Assembly: GCA_003611805.1 (NCBI GenBank)
Contig: RAYM01000031.1
Coordinates: forward strand, 24,240 to 88,239
Direction: 5' to 3'
Source: a bacterium 1xD42-87
GTDB taxonomy: Bacteria > Bacillota > Clostridia > Lachnospirales > Lachnospiraceae
Length of the DNA stretch: 64,000 bases
This document shows positions 16,766 through 25,125 of the stretch, piece after piece (position 1 is the stretch's first letter; each line of letters begins with the position of its first letter). The notes under the pieces are model-generated. The model saw only the letters and a program-made list of their open reading frames with translations, had not been told where the DNA came from and made no database searches. The translations under genes were made by a program, and so were the position numbers.

Positions 16766-16811
16766 AGAACTTCTAAAGCTCGACAGCAAAGGCTGCCTTG
16801 CTAGGAAGTTC
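16766..16811. repeat. Dispersed palindromic repeat (family 1), copy A
   Basis: The outer arms AGAACTTCTA and GGAAGTTC enclose CAGC/GCTG arms (ACAGCAAAGGCTGCC). The same design is found at 20234-20283 and 41608-41657. It lies between a TATACT-like -10 and the deacetylase start. Confidence 0.65.
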
Positions 16812-16843
16812 CGGATTTGCGAAGCTGTGACAGGGAGGTTGAG

Positions 16844-18310
16844 GTGAAACAGAAGGTATTGTTAATTGTGCCGCATCAGGATGACGAGCTGTTTGTGGGC
16901 GGCGGGCTTTTGAGATCGATTGCAAAGGGCGGCGCTTATGAGACTTATGTGGTCTACACGACCAATGGGGATTTCTTTCCCGATGAGGCAAGGGTGCGTC
17001 TGGGGGAAGCCGAGCGTGTGCTGACGGAGTTTGCGGGAATGGAAAAGAGTCATATTTTCTTTCTCGGTTACGGGGACGGCTGGAAGGATGGCGGACATAT
17101 TTATCACCAGGAGGGGGATGAGCCTCTTGTCTCGATGGCAGGGAAAACGGAAACCTATGCGCCGGAAGGACACAGTGATTACCGCTATATGAGGTCGGGC
17201 AGGCACAGCGCATATCGGCGCGCGGACTTTAAGCGGGATTTGAAGGATGTGCTTGCGGAAGTGCGGGCGGATCTTTTGCTTGTGGTGGATTTTGACAAAC
17301 ATGCCGATCACAGGGCGGCGTCTCTGCTTGTGGAGGAATGTCTGGGAGAACTTTTCCGGGAGGATGCCTTTTACCGTCCTCTGGTATTAAAGCGTTTCGC
17401 CTATGACGGTGTGTGGAAGGGCAGGGCGGACTTTTTTGAGCTGCCGAGGCGGGCAACCGAGCTCGCGGAGCTTTCGCAGACGCCTTATGCGGCGGAGGAG
17501 GAACTGCGCTTTGCCATGCCGGAGGACTGCGCTTCGCCATATCTATTGCGGAATCCGTTTTATAGGGCGCTTCGGCGACATCGGACGCAGGAAGCGTGGC
17601 AGAAGGCGGATGAGATCATCAATATCGACGAAGTGTTCTTTCAAAGAAATACGGAAAATCTCCTGTATACGGCGGAACTTTCCGCTTCTTCCGGGAATAC
17701 GGAATTTCTCCGGGACTTTAAGCTGTTTGACTGCGGGGACGTGACGGAGAAGAAGCTTGCCCTAAAAGAATGCGGCTGGAAACCGGCGGAAGAGGATTTG
17801 GAGAAAAAGGTGTGGATCCGCTTTGAGACGCCGCAGACCGTTGGACGTATCGCCGCGTACGCGCTGGGAAACGGCGGAGCGGACAGGCTGGAAGCTGTTT
17901 TTTCCTTTGATACAGGTGCGGAGCCTGTGCGCATGGACATCACGCCGGACGGCAAACGGAATTTCTGCACGTTTGAGCCGCGGGAAAGGGTGCGGGAAAT
18001 GACGCTTCGGATCGGAGCATGGGAGGGCGTTGTCTGGGGGATTACGGAATTGGAGATTCTGCCGCCGGAGGAGAAGGGGCTGCCGGAGACACTGGAAAGG
18101 CTGCTCTTTCGTGGGGATAGTCTGGAAGTGACCAAAATGGTCAAAATTCGGATGCGGGCAGAGAAGGCGATTCTGTCCTTCAAAAGAAAGTTTTCCCGCT
18201 GGCTGCCAAACAGCTATACGCTGCGGAGGTACTACCCGGACGCGGAGCGGAGGCGGGTATCGGTTCGGCACAGGGTTATGTATATTGTGGAGCGGCTGCG
18301 GGCAAGGTGA
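16844..18310 (+). CDS. PIG-L family deacetylase with C-terminal extension
   Basis: A 488-residue protein. Residues 1-200 form a LmbE/PIG-L zinc deacetylase domain with the metal motif VPHQDDELFVGGG near residue 8 and the third metal histidine in DKHADHRAAS near residue 150. Such enzymes remove N-acetyl groups from sugar conjugates. The second half (about residues 270-420) looks like a beta-sandwich carbohydrate-binding region, and the end is basic and amphipathic. The start is GTG 16844, because AGGGAGGT lies at 16832-16839; an upstream TTG in frame has no ribosome site. No signal peptide is visible. The substrate is unknown. Confidence 0.8.
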   Translation: MKQKVLLIVPHQDDELFVGGGLLRSIAKGGAYETYVVYTTNGDFFPDEARVRLGEAERVLTEFAGMEKSHIFFLGYGDGWKDGGHIYHQEGDEPLVSMAGKTETYAPEGHSDYRYMRSGRHSAYRRADFKRDLKDVLAEVRADLLLVVDFDKHADHRAASLLVEECLGELFREDAFYRPLVLKRFAYDGVWKGRADFFELPRRATELAELSQTPYAAEEELRFAMPEDCASPYLLRNPFYRALRRHRTQEAWQKADEIINIDEVFFQRNTENLLYTAELSASSGNTEFLRDFKLFDCGDVTEKKLALKECGWKPAEEDLEKKVWIRFETPQTVGRIAAYALGNGGADRLEAVFSFDTGAEPVRMDITPDGKRNFCTFEPRERVREMTLRIGAWEGVVWGITELEILPPEEKGLPETLERLLFRGDSLEVTKMVKIRMRAEKAILSFKRKFSRWLPNSYTLRRYYPDAERRRVSVRHRVMYIVERLRAR

Positions 18311-18359
18311 AGAAACGCGGTCCGTGCGCCGCACTGACGGCATACTTCCTCTGCATGGG

Positions 18360-18418
18360 GCTTCACATAAAAAACCGGCAGCCGTCAAGAAATCGGCTGC
18401 CGGTTTTTTATGTGAAGC
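18360..18418. terminator. Bidirectional terminator between the deacetylase gene and purC
   Basis: A perfect 25-bp inverted repeat with a 9-base loop. The stem contains AAAAAACCGGCAGCCG and its complement, giving a U tract on both strands. It serves the two convergent genes. Confidence 0.9.
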
Positions 18419-18452
18419 ATTCTTTCAATCAAGTGCGTCAGCACTCGCTTTG

Positions 18453-19313
18453 TTATAGTTTCTTTCCTGTCAGAAGTTCATACCCCTGCAAATATTTATC
18501 AATCGTCTTCTGCACGATCTCTTCGGGAAGTGTCCAGTCGTGCCCCTCGTTTGCTTTCAGCCAGTCCCTGGCAAACTGCTTGTCGAAGGAGGGCTGGCTG
18601 TGTCCCGGTTCGTAGCCTTCCGCCGGCCAGAAACGGGAACTGTCGGGGGTCAGCATCTCGTCGCCGAGCACAATATTGCCTTCCTCGTCCAGTCCGAACT
18701 CGAATTTCGTGTCCGCGATAATAATGCCGCGGGTCAGGGCGTACTCCGCGCATTTTTTATAGAGAGCTATCGTATAGTCACGGAGTTTGGAAGCGTATTC
18801 TTCGCCTTTGCCGGGGAAACGTTTTTCCAGATAGTCTACGCTCTGCTCGTAGGAAATATTCTCGTCGTGGTCGCCGATCTCCGCTTTGGTGGAGGGGGTG
18901 TAAATAGGTTCGGGCAGCTTGTCTGATTCCTTCAGCCCCTCGGGCAGCGTGATGCCGCAGACCGTGCCATCCTTCTGGTAGCTCGCCCAGCCGCTTCCTG
19001 TGATATAGCCCCGGACGATGCACTCGATGGGCAGCATGTTGAGTTTCCGGCAGAGCATACTGTTGCCGTCAAACTGTTCCTGCCTGAAAAACTCGGGCAT
19101 GTCGTTGACATCTACGGAAATCATGTGGTTGGGCAGGATATCGCCCGTCATGTCGAACCAGAATTTTGACATCTGGGTCAGAACCGTGCCTTTTTTGGTC
19201 ACCTGATTCTTTAAGATTACATCGAAACAGCTGATGCGGTCGGTCGCGACCATAATCAGGCTGTCGCCGTTGTCGTAGATTTCACGTACTTTTCCTTCTT
19301 TGATGGGTTTCAT
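18453..19313 (-). CDS. purC: Phosphoribosylaminoimidazole-succinocarboxamide synthase
   Basis: A 286-residue SAICAR synthetase, which joins CAIR and aspartate with ATP in purine synthesis. Family motifs include KEGKVREIYD at the start, DRISCFDVIL, VRGYITGSGW and DEMLTPDSSRFWP. The ATG at 19313 follows AAAGGA; a longer frame upstream runs through a hairpin-rich repeat region and is rejected. The gene stands alone and no other pur gene is near. A long structured leader precedes it. Confidence 0.95.
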   Translation of the reverse strand: MKPIKEGKVREIYDNGDSLIMVATDRISCFDVILKNQVTKKGTVLTQMSKFWFDMTGDILPNHMISVDVNDMPEFFRQEQFDGNSMLCRKLNMLPIECIVRGYITGSGWASYQKDGTVCGITLPEGLKESDKLPEPIYTPSTKAEIGDHDENISYEQSVDYLEKRFPGKGEEYASKLRDYTIALYKKCAEYALTRGIIIADTKFEFGLDEEGNIVLGDEMLTPDSSRFWPAEGYEPGHSQPSFDKQFARDWLKANEGHDWTLPEEIVQKTIDKYLQGYELLTGKKL

Positions 19314-19337
19314 GGCGTTCCTTTCTTTTTCTTTGTT

Positions 19338-19483
19338 CTGTATGAGCACTGCTTTTCTCCGCAGTGCACGCTCGAAAAACCTTCGGTTTTCCTCGCTCGC
19401 GGGCTTCGCCCTATGCATCCATTCGGATAACCATTTCGGTGAGCAAGCTCCCCTCTCTGTTTATCCTCTGTATGCGCACTGCT
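19338..19483. repeat. Chain of short hairpins between direct repeats upstream of purC
   Basis: The 373-bp gap between purC and rubrerythrin holds no convincing gene. Two direct repeats (CTGTATGAGCACTGCT at 19338 and CTGTATGCGCACTGCT at 19468) bracket small hairpins: CACTGC/GCAGTG, AAAACC/GGTTTT, GGGC/GCCC, ATCC/GGAT, ACC/GGT and GAGC/GCTC. Several have TTCG in the loop. It may be a repeat element or a structured purC leader. Confidence 0.5.
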
Positions 19484-19686
19484 CATTGCTTTCGCGAACA
19501 TTATACCAAGAATGCCATTGAGTTGACAACAAAAACTTCATTGGAAACGCCATGCGGACATCTTCGCGGAAAATTTTTGGAGACTTTCTGAAAGATTTGG
19601 TGTAAAATGGTAACATTAATGATTAGGAGACCGTTTTCGGGGCGGATGCCTTCTGACAGATGGAAAACGGCGGGAAGGAGACAGTT

Positions 19687-20226
19687 ATGGATTTAAAGGG
19701 ATCAAAGACGGAGAAAAACCTGCTGGCGGCGTTTGCCGGGGAATCTCAGGCGTACACGAAGTATACTTACTATGCGTCCAAGGCAAAGAAGGACGGCTAT
19801 GTGCAGATGGCAAATATTTTTGCCGAGACGGCGGCAAACGAGAAAGAGCACGCCAAAATCTGGTTTAAGTATCTGCACGGCGGTCAGGTTCCGGAGACGC
19901 GAGAGAATCTGCGGGACGCGGCGGAGGGCGAGAACTACGAGTGGACGGACATGTACGCGGGATTTGCCAAGGACGCGAGAGAGGAAGGCTTTGAGGAGCT
20001 GGCAATGCTCTTTGAGGGCGTGGCAAAGATCGAGAAGGAGCATGAGGAGAGATACCGCAAGCTGATACAGAACATTGAGGATGGCGTTGTTTTCTCCAAG
20101 GACGGCGACTGTGTCTGGCAGTGCTTAAACTGCGGTCATGTCGTGATCGGCAAGAAGGCGCCGGAGCTCTGCCCCGTGTGCAAACATCCCCAGTCCTATT
20201 TTCAGGTGAAGCCGGAGAACTACTAA
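19687..20226 (+). CDS. rbr: Rubrerythrin
   Basis: A 179-residue rubrerythrin, which reduces hydrogen peroxide in the cytoplasm of anaerobes. The four-helix di-iron domain shows [25 protein letters not shown] and [12 protein letters not shown]. The C-terminal rubredoxin-like domain has CLNCG near residue 145 and CPVC near 165. The ATG at 19687 follows AAGGAGA; an earlier in-frame ATG at 19660 has no ribosome site. It is a single-gene unit ended by a terminator. Confidence 0.96.
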   Translation: MDLKGSKTEKNLLAAFAGESQAYTKYTYYASKAKKDGYVQMANIFAETAANEKEHAKIWFKYLHGGQVPETRENLRDAAEGENYEWTDMYAGFAKDAREEGFEELAMLFEGVAKIEKEHEERYRKLIQNIEDGVVFSKDGDCVWQCLNCGHVVIGKKAPELCPVCKHPQSYFQVKPENY

Positions 20227-20233
20227 AATGCGG

Positions 20234-20283
20234 GAAGAACTTCTAAAACGCAGCAGCGGAGGCTGTTTCGCCAAGAAGTTCTA
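20234..20283. repeat. Dispersed palindromic repeat (family 1), copy B
   Basis: GAAGAACTTCTAAAACGCAGC, loop GGAG, GCTG, then CCAAGAAGTTCTA. It lies 8 bp after the rubrerythrin stop and before the terminator. Confidence 0.65.
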
Positions 20284-20309
20284 TGTCTCGTATAGTGAAA
20301 TGTAAGATC

Positions 20310-20338
20310 AGGACAGTCTGCAGGGCTGTCCTTTTTTT
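20310..20338 (+). terminator. Rho-independent terminator of rubrerythrin
   Basis: AGGACAG pairs with CTGTCCT and is followed by seven T residues. Confidence 0.85.
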
Positions 20339-20368
20339 GATACATAACGCATGTTTTTAAAAACTTTA

Positions 20369-20397
20369 TTGTCAAAAAAAAACCAATGTGGTATGAT
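20369..20397 (+). promoter_or_regulatory. Promoter of the pantothenate/CoA genes
   Basis: TTGTCA and TATGAT are separated by 17 bases, about 50 bp before the ECF transporter start. Confidence 0.7.
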
Positions 20398-20445
20398 ACC
20401 ACCGTATTGTATCTCAGGTGAGAATAATAACAGGAGGATTGTACC

Positions 20446-21312
20446 ATGAAAAATGAAAAGACTTACGAACTTGTGCTTACGGCACTGTTCACCGCCATAA
20501 TCGTAATTATGGCATTCACACCGCTGGGATATATCCCGCTTGTAGTCATCAATGCGACGATCATTCACATCCCGGTGATCCTTGGAGCGCTATTTCTCGG
20601 ACCGAAGAAAGGTGCATTTTTAGGATTCGTATTTGGACTCACCAGTTTAATCAACAACACAGTAAAAGCAGTTACGGCTTCGGCGTTTGTTTTTTCGCCG
20701 GTTCTGGCCTATCGGGTTGCGGGGGTGTCGGGCATTTTTAAGAGCCTGTACATCTGTTTTGTGCCGCGTATTTTAGTCGGCGTGGTTCCCTACTTTGTAT
20801 GGCTCCTGATCCGCAGGATTGTGAAGGGCGATAACAAGGCTGGGAAAATTGTCGTGGATTTAATAGCATCTGCTATATTATTTTTCTCCGTCAGGGCGTT
20901 CCTGATGCGGCTGCTCCCGGAGGCGCTGAGCGCAGTTGTCTGCACGGCGATCGGTCTGATGGCGGGCGCAGCGCTCATGGCAGCGCTGACCGCGGGCGGC
21001 ATGAAGAAGGCGTCCGCAAATATTGCGCTCTCCTACGCGGGACTTGCAGGCGCGTTTACCAATACGCTCTTTGTGATGAGTGGCATTTTCATTCTGTATA
21101 AGGACGCCTACGCGAATGCTATGGGCGTGGCGGGCGATGCGGTACTGGACGTCATCATGGGCGTGGTGGCATTCAACGGCGTGGTGGAGGCTGTGGTTGC
21201 TGCGATCATTGTCACCGGTGTGGGTCTGGCTCTGACCAGAGTGAAGCCCCTGTACGCAAATAAGGGGCGCGAGGCGGAGGACGCCGCGCTGCTGGAGGCA
21301 AAGAAAGCCTGA
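20446..21312 (+). CDS. ECF transporter S component, probably for pantothenate
   Basis: A 288-residue membrane protein with about six hydrophobic segments. The N-terminus TYELVLTALFTAIIVIMAFT and the motif HIPVILGALFLGPKKGAFLG are typical of ECF-type S components, which capture a vitamin and work with a shared energising module encoded elsewhere. It is longer than most S components (about 180-200 residues), with extra hydrophobic sequence near residues 145-200. The next two genes make CoA from pantothenate, so pantothenate is the likely substrate (inference from context). Confidence 0.82.
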   Translation: MKNEKTYELVLTALFTAIIVIMAFTPLGYIPLVVINATIIHIPVILGALFLGPKKGAFLGFVFGLTSLINNTVKAVTASAFVFSPVLAYRVAGVSGIFKSLYICFVPRILVGVVPYFVWLLIRRIVKGDNKAGKIVVDLIASAILFFSVRAFLMRLLPEALSAVVCTAIGLMAGAALMAALTAGGMKKASANIALSYAGLAGAFTNTLFVMSGIFILYKDAYANAMGVAGDAVLDVIMGVVAFNGVVEAVVAAIIVTGVGLALTRVKPLYANKGREAEDAALLEAKKA

Positions 21313-21470
21313 CGGAAGTATGTGCGGCCGGAACAAAGTCCGTGCGGAGTGTTGGACAAATAAATAACACATGAAATAAAATAATAGGGGAGCAAACGTT
21401 CGACGAAGGCGGACAGAGAGCGCGAAAGCGCGGGTTTGCGAATACAATACACAAAAAGAGGGGAAACGGC

Positions 21471-22241
21471 ATGATTTTAGCAGTAGACATCGGCAACACA
21501 AACATTGTCATCGGTTGTATGGACGGGGAGAAGGTTTGCTTTGTGGAGCGCGTCTCCACCAACCAGGCGAACACGGAACTGGAGTATGTAGTAGAATTTC
21601 GGGCGTTATTTGATCTCTACCGCATCGGTGTGGAGGACATCACAGGGAGCATCATCTCTTCCGTCGTGCCTCCCCTCAACAATATCGTGAAGTCGGCTTT
21701 GGAGAAGCTGTTTCACAACGCGCCGCTGCTTGTGGGACCGGGGCTTAAGACGGGCTTAAACATTCTGATGGACAACCCGGCGCAGCTCGGGTCGGATCTG
21801 GTGGTCAACGCGGTGGCGGGACTGCACTATTACGGCGCGCCGATCATTATGATCGACATGGGCACGGCTACAACCATCAGCGTGGTGGATGAGAAGAAGA
21901 ACTATATTGGCGGCATGATTCTGCCGGGCGTGAAGGTATCTCTGGATTCTCTCGTCAACCGCACCTCACAGCTTCCGCGCATCAGTCTGGAACCGCCGAA
22001 GAAAGTGATCGGCAGAAACACCATCGACTGTATGAAGAGCGGTATCGTGATGGGACAGGCGGCGTGCCTGGACGGCATGATCGAGCGGATTTACGACGAG
22101 CTGGGCTACGAGGCGCCGGTGGTTGCCACGGGCGGCCTCGCGGGGAGTATCGTGCCTCACTGCAAGAGAAAAATTGTCTGTGACAACGAGCTTACCCTGA
22201 AAGGGCTGGGGCTGATTTACCGCAGGAATGTGGAACAATAA
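21471..22241 (+). CDS. coaX: Type III pantothenate kinase
   Basis: A 256-residue CoaX, which phosphorylates pantothenate as the first step of CoA synthesis. The phosphate-binding motif DIGNTNIVIG is at residues 5-14 and DMGTATTISVV near residue 128. GPGLKTGLNI and ATGGLAGSI fit the family. ATG 21471 follows AGAGGGG. It is followed 60 bp later by coaBC and preceded by the putative pantothenate transporter, which together form a CoA module. Confidence 0.95.
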   Translation: MILAVDIGNTNIVIGCMDGEKVCFVERVSTNQANTELEYVVEFRALFDLYRIGVEDITGSIISSVVPPLNNIVKSALEKLFHNAPLLVGPGLKTGLNILMDNPAQLGSDLVVNAVAGLHYYGAPIIMIDMGTATTISVVDEKKNYIGGMILPGVKVSLDSLVNRTSQLPRISLEPPKKVIGRNTIDCMKSGIVMGQAACLDGMIERIYDELGYEAPVVATGGLAGSIVPHCKRKIVCDNELTLKGLGLIYRRNVEQ

Positions 22242-22301
22242 TTGGTTCTATTAAATATTCTGACGGCAATGTGACAGACGGGCGGAATAAGGAGATATCG
22301 C

Positions 22302-23489
22302 ATGTTATTAAAAGAGAAACACATCGTGCTCGGTGTAACCGGCAGTATCGCGGCCTACAAGATCGCGTCTCTCGCCAGTATGCTTGTGAAGAAGCAGGCG
22401 GATGTGACGGTAATTATGACGAAAAATGCAACCAATTTCATCAATCCCATCACCTTTGAGTCGCTGACGGGAAACCGGTGTCTGGTTGACACGTTTGATC
22501 GGAATTTTGAGTTTCAGGTGGAGCATGTATCGCTGGCAAAGCAGACCGATGTCTTCCTCGTGGCGCCGGCTTCCGCAAACGTGATTGCCAAGGCGGCGCA
22601 CGGGATTGCGGACGATATGCTGACCACCACGCTTCTGGCATGCCGGTGCCCGAAGATTTTCGCGCCGGCGATGAATACCAGAATGTATGAAAATCCCATT
22701 GTGCAGGATAATATAAGTACGCTTAAGGATTACGGCATGGAAGTGGTTACTCCGGCAAGCGGTTATCTGGCGTGCGGAGATACCGGGGAAGGCAAAATGC
22801 CCGAACCGGAAGTTTTGTATGAGGCGGTTCTTCGGGCGCTTACGCCCAAAGACCTTTCCGGGAGAAAGGTGCTGGTCACCGCCGGACCGACGCAGGAAAA
22901 GCTCGACCCGGTGCGGTATATCAGCAACCATTCCACAGGAAAGATGGGGTATGCCGTCGCGGCTGCGGCTGTGCGGCGCGGCGCGGATGTGACGCTTGTG
23001 TCGGGGAAAGTGGAGCTTACTCCGCCCATGGGCGTACAGGTGGTGCCGGTTGTCTCGGCGGCGGACATGGCGCAGGCGGTCAAGGCTGCGGCTTCGGAAC
23101 AGGATATCATAATTAAGGCTGCGGCTGTGGCGGATTACCGCCCCCGGGTGACGGCGGATGAAAAGCTTAAGAAGAAGGATGAGGAGTTGTCTGTGGAGCT
23201 GGAGCGCACGGAGGATATTTTGGCGTGGCTCGGCGCGCATCGTCGGGCGGGGCAGATTTTATGCGGTTTCTCCATGGAGACAGAGCATCTGCTGGAAAAT
23301 TCCCGTGTAAAGCTGGAAAAGAAAAAGATAGATATGATTGTGGCAAACAATCTGAAACAGGAAGGTGCAGGATTCGGCACGGATACCAATGTGGTAACCC
23401 TGATTACGAAAGAAAAGACGGAGGAGTTTCCCATGCTCTCCAAGGAGGAAGTGGCGGACCGGCTGCTTGACAGGATTCTTGTGCTGTAA
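22302..23489 (+). CDS. coaBC: Bifunctional phosphopantothenoylcysteine decarboxylase/phosphopantothenate-cysteine ligase
   Basis: A 395-residue two-domain enzyme. The N-terminal flavoprotein decarboxylase (CoaC) shows GVTGSIAAYK, the active histidine region VEHVSLAK and the PAMNTRMY motif. The C-terminal ligase (CoaB) shows ITAGPTQEKLDPVRYISNHS-like sequence and STGKMG. It joins cysteine to 4'-phosphopantothenate and then decarboxylates the product. ATG 22302 follows AAGGAGA. It is part of the CoA module with coaX. Confidence 0.96.
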   Translation: MLLKEKHIVLGVTGSIAAYKIASLASMLVKKQADVTVIMTKNATNFINPITFESLTGNRCLVDTFDRNFEFQVEHVSLAKQTDVFLVAPASANVIAKAAHGIADDMLTTTLLACRCPKIFAPAMNTRMYENPIVQDNISTLKDYGMEVVTPASGYLACGDTGEGKMPEPEVLYEAVLRALTPKDLSGRKVLVTAGPTQEKLDPVRYISNHSTGKMGYAVAAAAVRRGADVTLVSGKVELTPPMGVQVVPVVSAADMAQAVKAAASEQDIIIKAAAVADYRPRVTADEKLKKKDEELSVELERTEDILAWLGAHRRAGQILCGFSMETEHLLENSRVKLEKKKIDMIVANNLKQEGAGFGTDTNVVTLITKEKTEEFPMLSKEEVADRLLDRILVL

Positions 23490-23607
23490 ACATCGTGACG
23501 GCGCGAGGCGGCTGATAAGACGGCGTATGTCTGTAACGGATGCGTTGAGCGCCGCTGAGGAGAGGGAAGACGCGGCATGCTGCGTGATTTGACGGAGGGA
23601 GAGTGCT

Positions 23608-24156
23608 ATGAGAATCGGAACGGGATATGATGTGCACAGATTGACAGAAGGGCGAAAGTGTATCATCGGCGGGGTGGAAATTCCTTACGAAAAGGGGCTG
23701 CTCGGTCACTCTGACGCGGATGTGCTCCTGCACGCCATTATGGACGCGCTTCTGGGGGCGGCGGCGCTGGGAGATATCGGGAAGCATTTCCCGGACAGCG
23801 ATCCCGCCTACAAAGGTATTTCATCCGTAAAGCTTTTGGAGCATGTGGCAAAGCTTTTGGGGGATAACCTGTTTCTGGTGGAAAACATCGACGCGACGAT
23901 TATCGCGCAGGCGCCTAAGATGCGCCCCCATATTGAGAAGATGCGGGAGAATATTGCGGGTGCGCTCGGTATCGAGGTGTCGCAGGTGAATGTGAAGGCG
24001 ACCACCGAGGAGGGGCTTGGTTTTACCGGAAATGGCGAGGGCATTTCCGCTCAGGCGGTGTGCCTGCTCACAAGTCCCAGAGACCTCTACAGTGAGGATG
24101 TGGCAAAGAACTGCGGCGCGTGCGGGGGATGTCCGCACACAACGGAAGCCGTGTAA
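23608..24156 (+). CDS. ispF: 2-C-methyl-D-erythritol 2,4-cyclodiphosphate synthase with cysteine-rich tail
   Basis: IspF makes the cyclodiphosphate of the MEP isoprenoid pathway as a trimer with zinc. The motifs are [11 protein letters not shown] (Asp and His at residues 7 and 9), [11 protein letters not shown] and [10 protein letters not shown]. The core ends near residue 156. A further 25 residues end in [15 protein letters not shown], with three cysteines close together. This tail is absent from ordinary IspF (about 157 residues) and could bind metal. ATG 23608 follows GGAGGGAG. No other MEP gene is adjacent. Confidence 0.94.
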   Translation: MRIGTGYDVHRLTEGRKCIIGGVEIPYEKGLLGHSDADVLLHAIMDALLGAAALGDIGKHFPDSDPAYKGISSVKLLEHVAKLLGDNLFLVENIDATIIAQAPKMRPHIEKMRENIAGALGIEVSQVNVKATTEEGLGFTGNGEGISAQAVCLLTSPRDLYSEDVAKNCGACGGCPHTTEAV

Positions 24157-24158
24157 AC

Positions 24159-24217
24159 CATTTAAGGGGAATGCGAAGCATTCTCTGAATCAAGCGTGCC
24201 GGCGCTCGATTTTTTTA
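24159..24217 (+). repeat. Dispersed two-hairpin repeat (family 2), copy 2
   Basis: CATTTAAGGGGAATGC, loop GAA, GCATTC, TCTGAATC, then a second hairpin AGCG/CGCT and a T run. It begins 3 bp after the ispF stop and covers the last codons of the sigma-factor gene on the other strand. Confidence 0.65.
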
Positions 24218-24824
24218 TGGCTTTTCTGAGTTTCGTCTTGATTCTCTGGAGGGCGTTGTCCGTGGACTTGTCGTCCCGCCCCAGCACTTTCGCGATCTGC
24301 TGGTATCCCATGCCCGTCAGGTACAGGTCGAGCACCTGCTTTTCAAAACTGCTCAGTTCGCGTTCTATGAGCATTTCCAGCCTGTCTACATTTTCCTTGT
24401 CTATGACAAGTTCCTCGGGATTTAAGTCAGAGCCGGAGGCGAGCACGTTGACGAGCGCTTCTTCCTCGCCGTCCCGTCCCTCGGAGACATTGCTGTAAAG
24501 AGATATATAATTGTTTAAAGGAATATGTTTCTGTCTTCTGGAAGCCTGCACCGCCGTGTACATCTGCCGGGAGACGCAAAGATCCGCAAAAGTGAAAAAG
24601 CTGGCGTCCCTGCCGCTGTCGTAGTCCCGGATCGCTTTGAACAGCCCGATCATGCCTTCCTGAATCAGATCCTCGCTGTCCGCGCCGAGGATATACATGG
24701 ATTTCGCTTTGCTCCGCACCAGATTTTTGTACTTATTCATAATGTGATCCGTGATACCCTGCTCGCCGTCCCGCAGACGGATCAGAAGTTCTTCGTCGCT
24801 GTGCTGCGTATAATCTTCGCGCAT
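24162..24824 (-). CDS. sigH: RNA polymerase sigma-70 family factor, SigH (Spo0H) type
   Basis: A 220-residue sigma factor. Region 2 shows MYILGADSEDLIQEGMIGLF and DASFFTFADLCVSRQMYTAV. Region 4 shows LTGMGYQQIAKVLGRDDKST. Length and sequence suit SigH, which drives early stationary-phase and sporulation genes in Clostridia. The ATG at 24824 is preferred over 24836, because GGAGAG lies just before it inside the longer frame. The last 14 or so codons (SAGTLDSENASHSP) are encoded by the dispersed family 2 repeat, so the native C-terminus has been replaced. It lies downstream of tRNA-Thr on the same strand, separated by a terminator. Confidence 0.9.
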   Translation of the reverse strand: MREDYTQHSDEELLIRLRDGEQGITDHIMNKYKNLVRSKAKSMYILGADSEDLIQEGMIGLFKAIRDYDSGRDASFFTFADLCVSRQMYTAVQASRRQKHIPLNNYISLYSNVSEGRDGEEEALVNVLASGSDLNPEELVIDKENVDRLEMLIERELSSFEKQVLDLYLTGMGYQQIAKVLGRDDKSTDNALQRIKTKLRKAIKKSSAGTLDSENASHSP

Positions 24825-24907
24825 ATTTCTCTCCATGGGTCAGGCGATGACCCTCAAATCAAGATCGAAAGATTTCAGATGAATTTTGTTTCCTTATAAA
24901 ATCATAA

Positions 24908-24938
24908 GAAAAAACCCCGTTCTGTACCTACGGGGTTT
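24908..24938 (-). terminator. Terminator of tRNA-Thr
   Basis: On the minus strand AAACCCCG pairs with CGGGGTTT, followed by a T run. It lies directly after the tRNA. Confidence 0.85.
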
Positions 24939-24942
24939 AGTA

Positions 24943-25015
24943 AGCTGCTGACGGGAATCGGACCCGTGACCTCCGCACTACCAATGCGACGCTCTACCGA
25001 CTGAGCCACAGCAGC
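24943..25015 (-). tRNA. tRNA-Thr(GGU)
   Basis: A cloverleaf folds on the minus strand. Acceptor arms GCTGCTG and CAGCAGC pair perfectly, the D stem is GCTC/GAGC, and the anticodon loop TTGGTAG gives anticodon GGT. The T arm is ACGGG with CCCGT. CCA is not encoded. Confidence 0.95.
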
Positions 25016-25125
25016 CTGACGAAAAAGATATTCTTTTTGTCACCGATTTATAGTTTATCAAAAAGAAAAAATCTTGTCAATACTTAAAAAATTTTTTGGG
25101 TTTTAAGTTGAAGCTTTTATAGAAA

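Noticed and set aside
19310..19501. 63-codon minus-strand frame upstream of purC
   Set aside because: It runs through the hairpin cluster, overlaps the purC start and has low-complexity basic sequence; it is a by-product of the repeat.
22308..23240. 310-codon minus-strand frame opposite coaBC
   Set aside because: The plus strand has full CoaBC motifs; the antisense frame has no recognisable domain. Similar antisense frames at 1781-2551, 7792-8685, 15359-16165 and 56274-57431 were rejected for the same reason.
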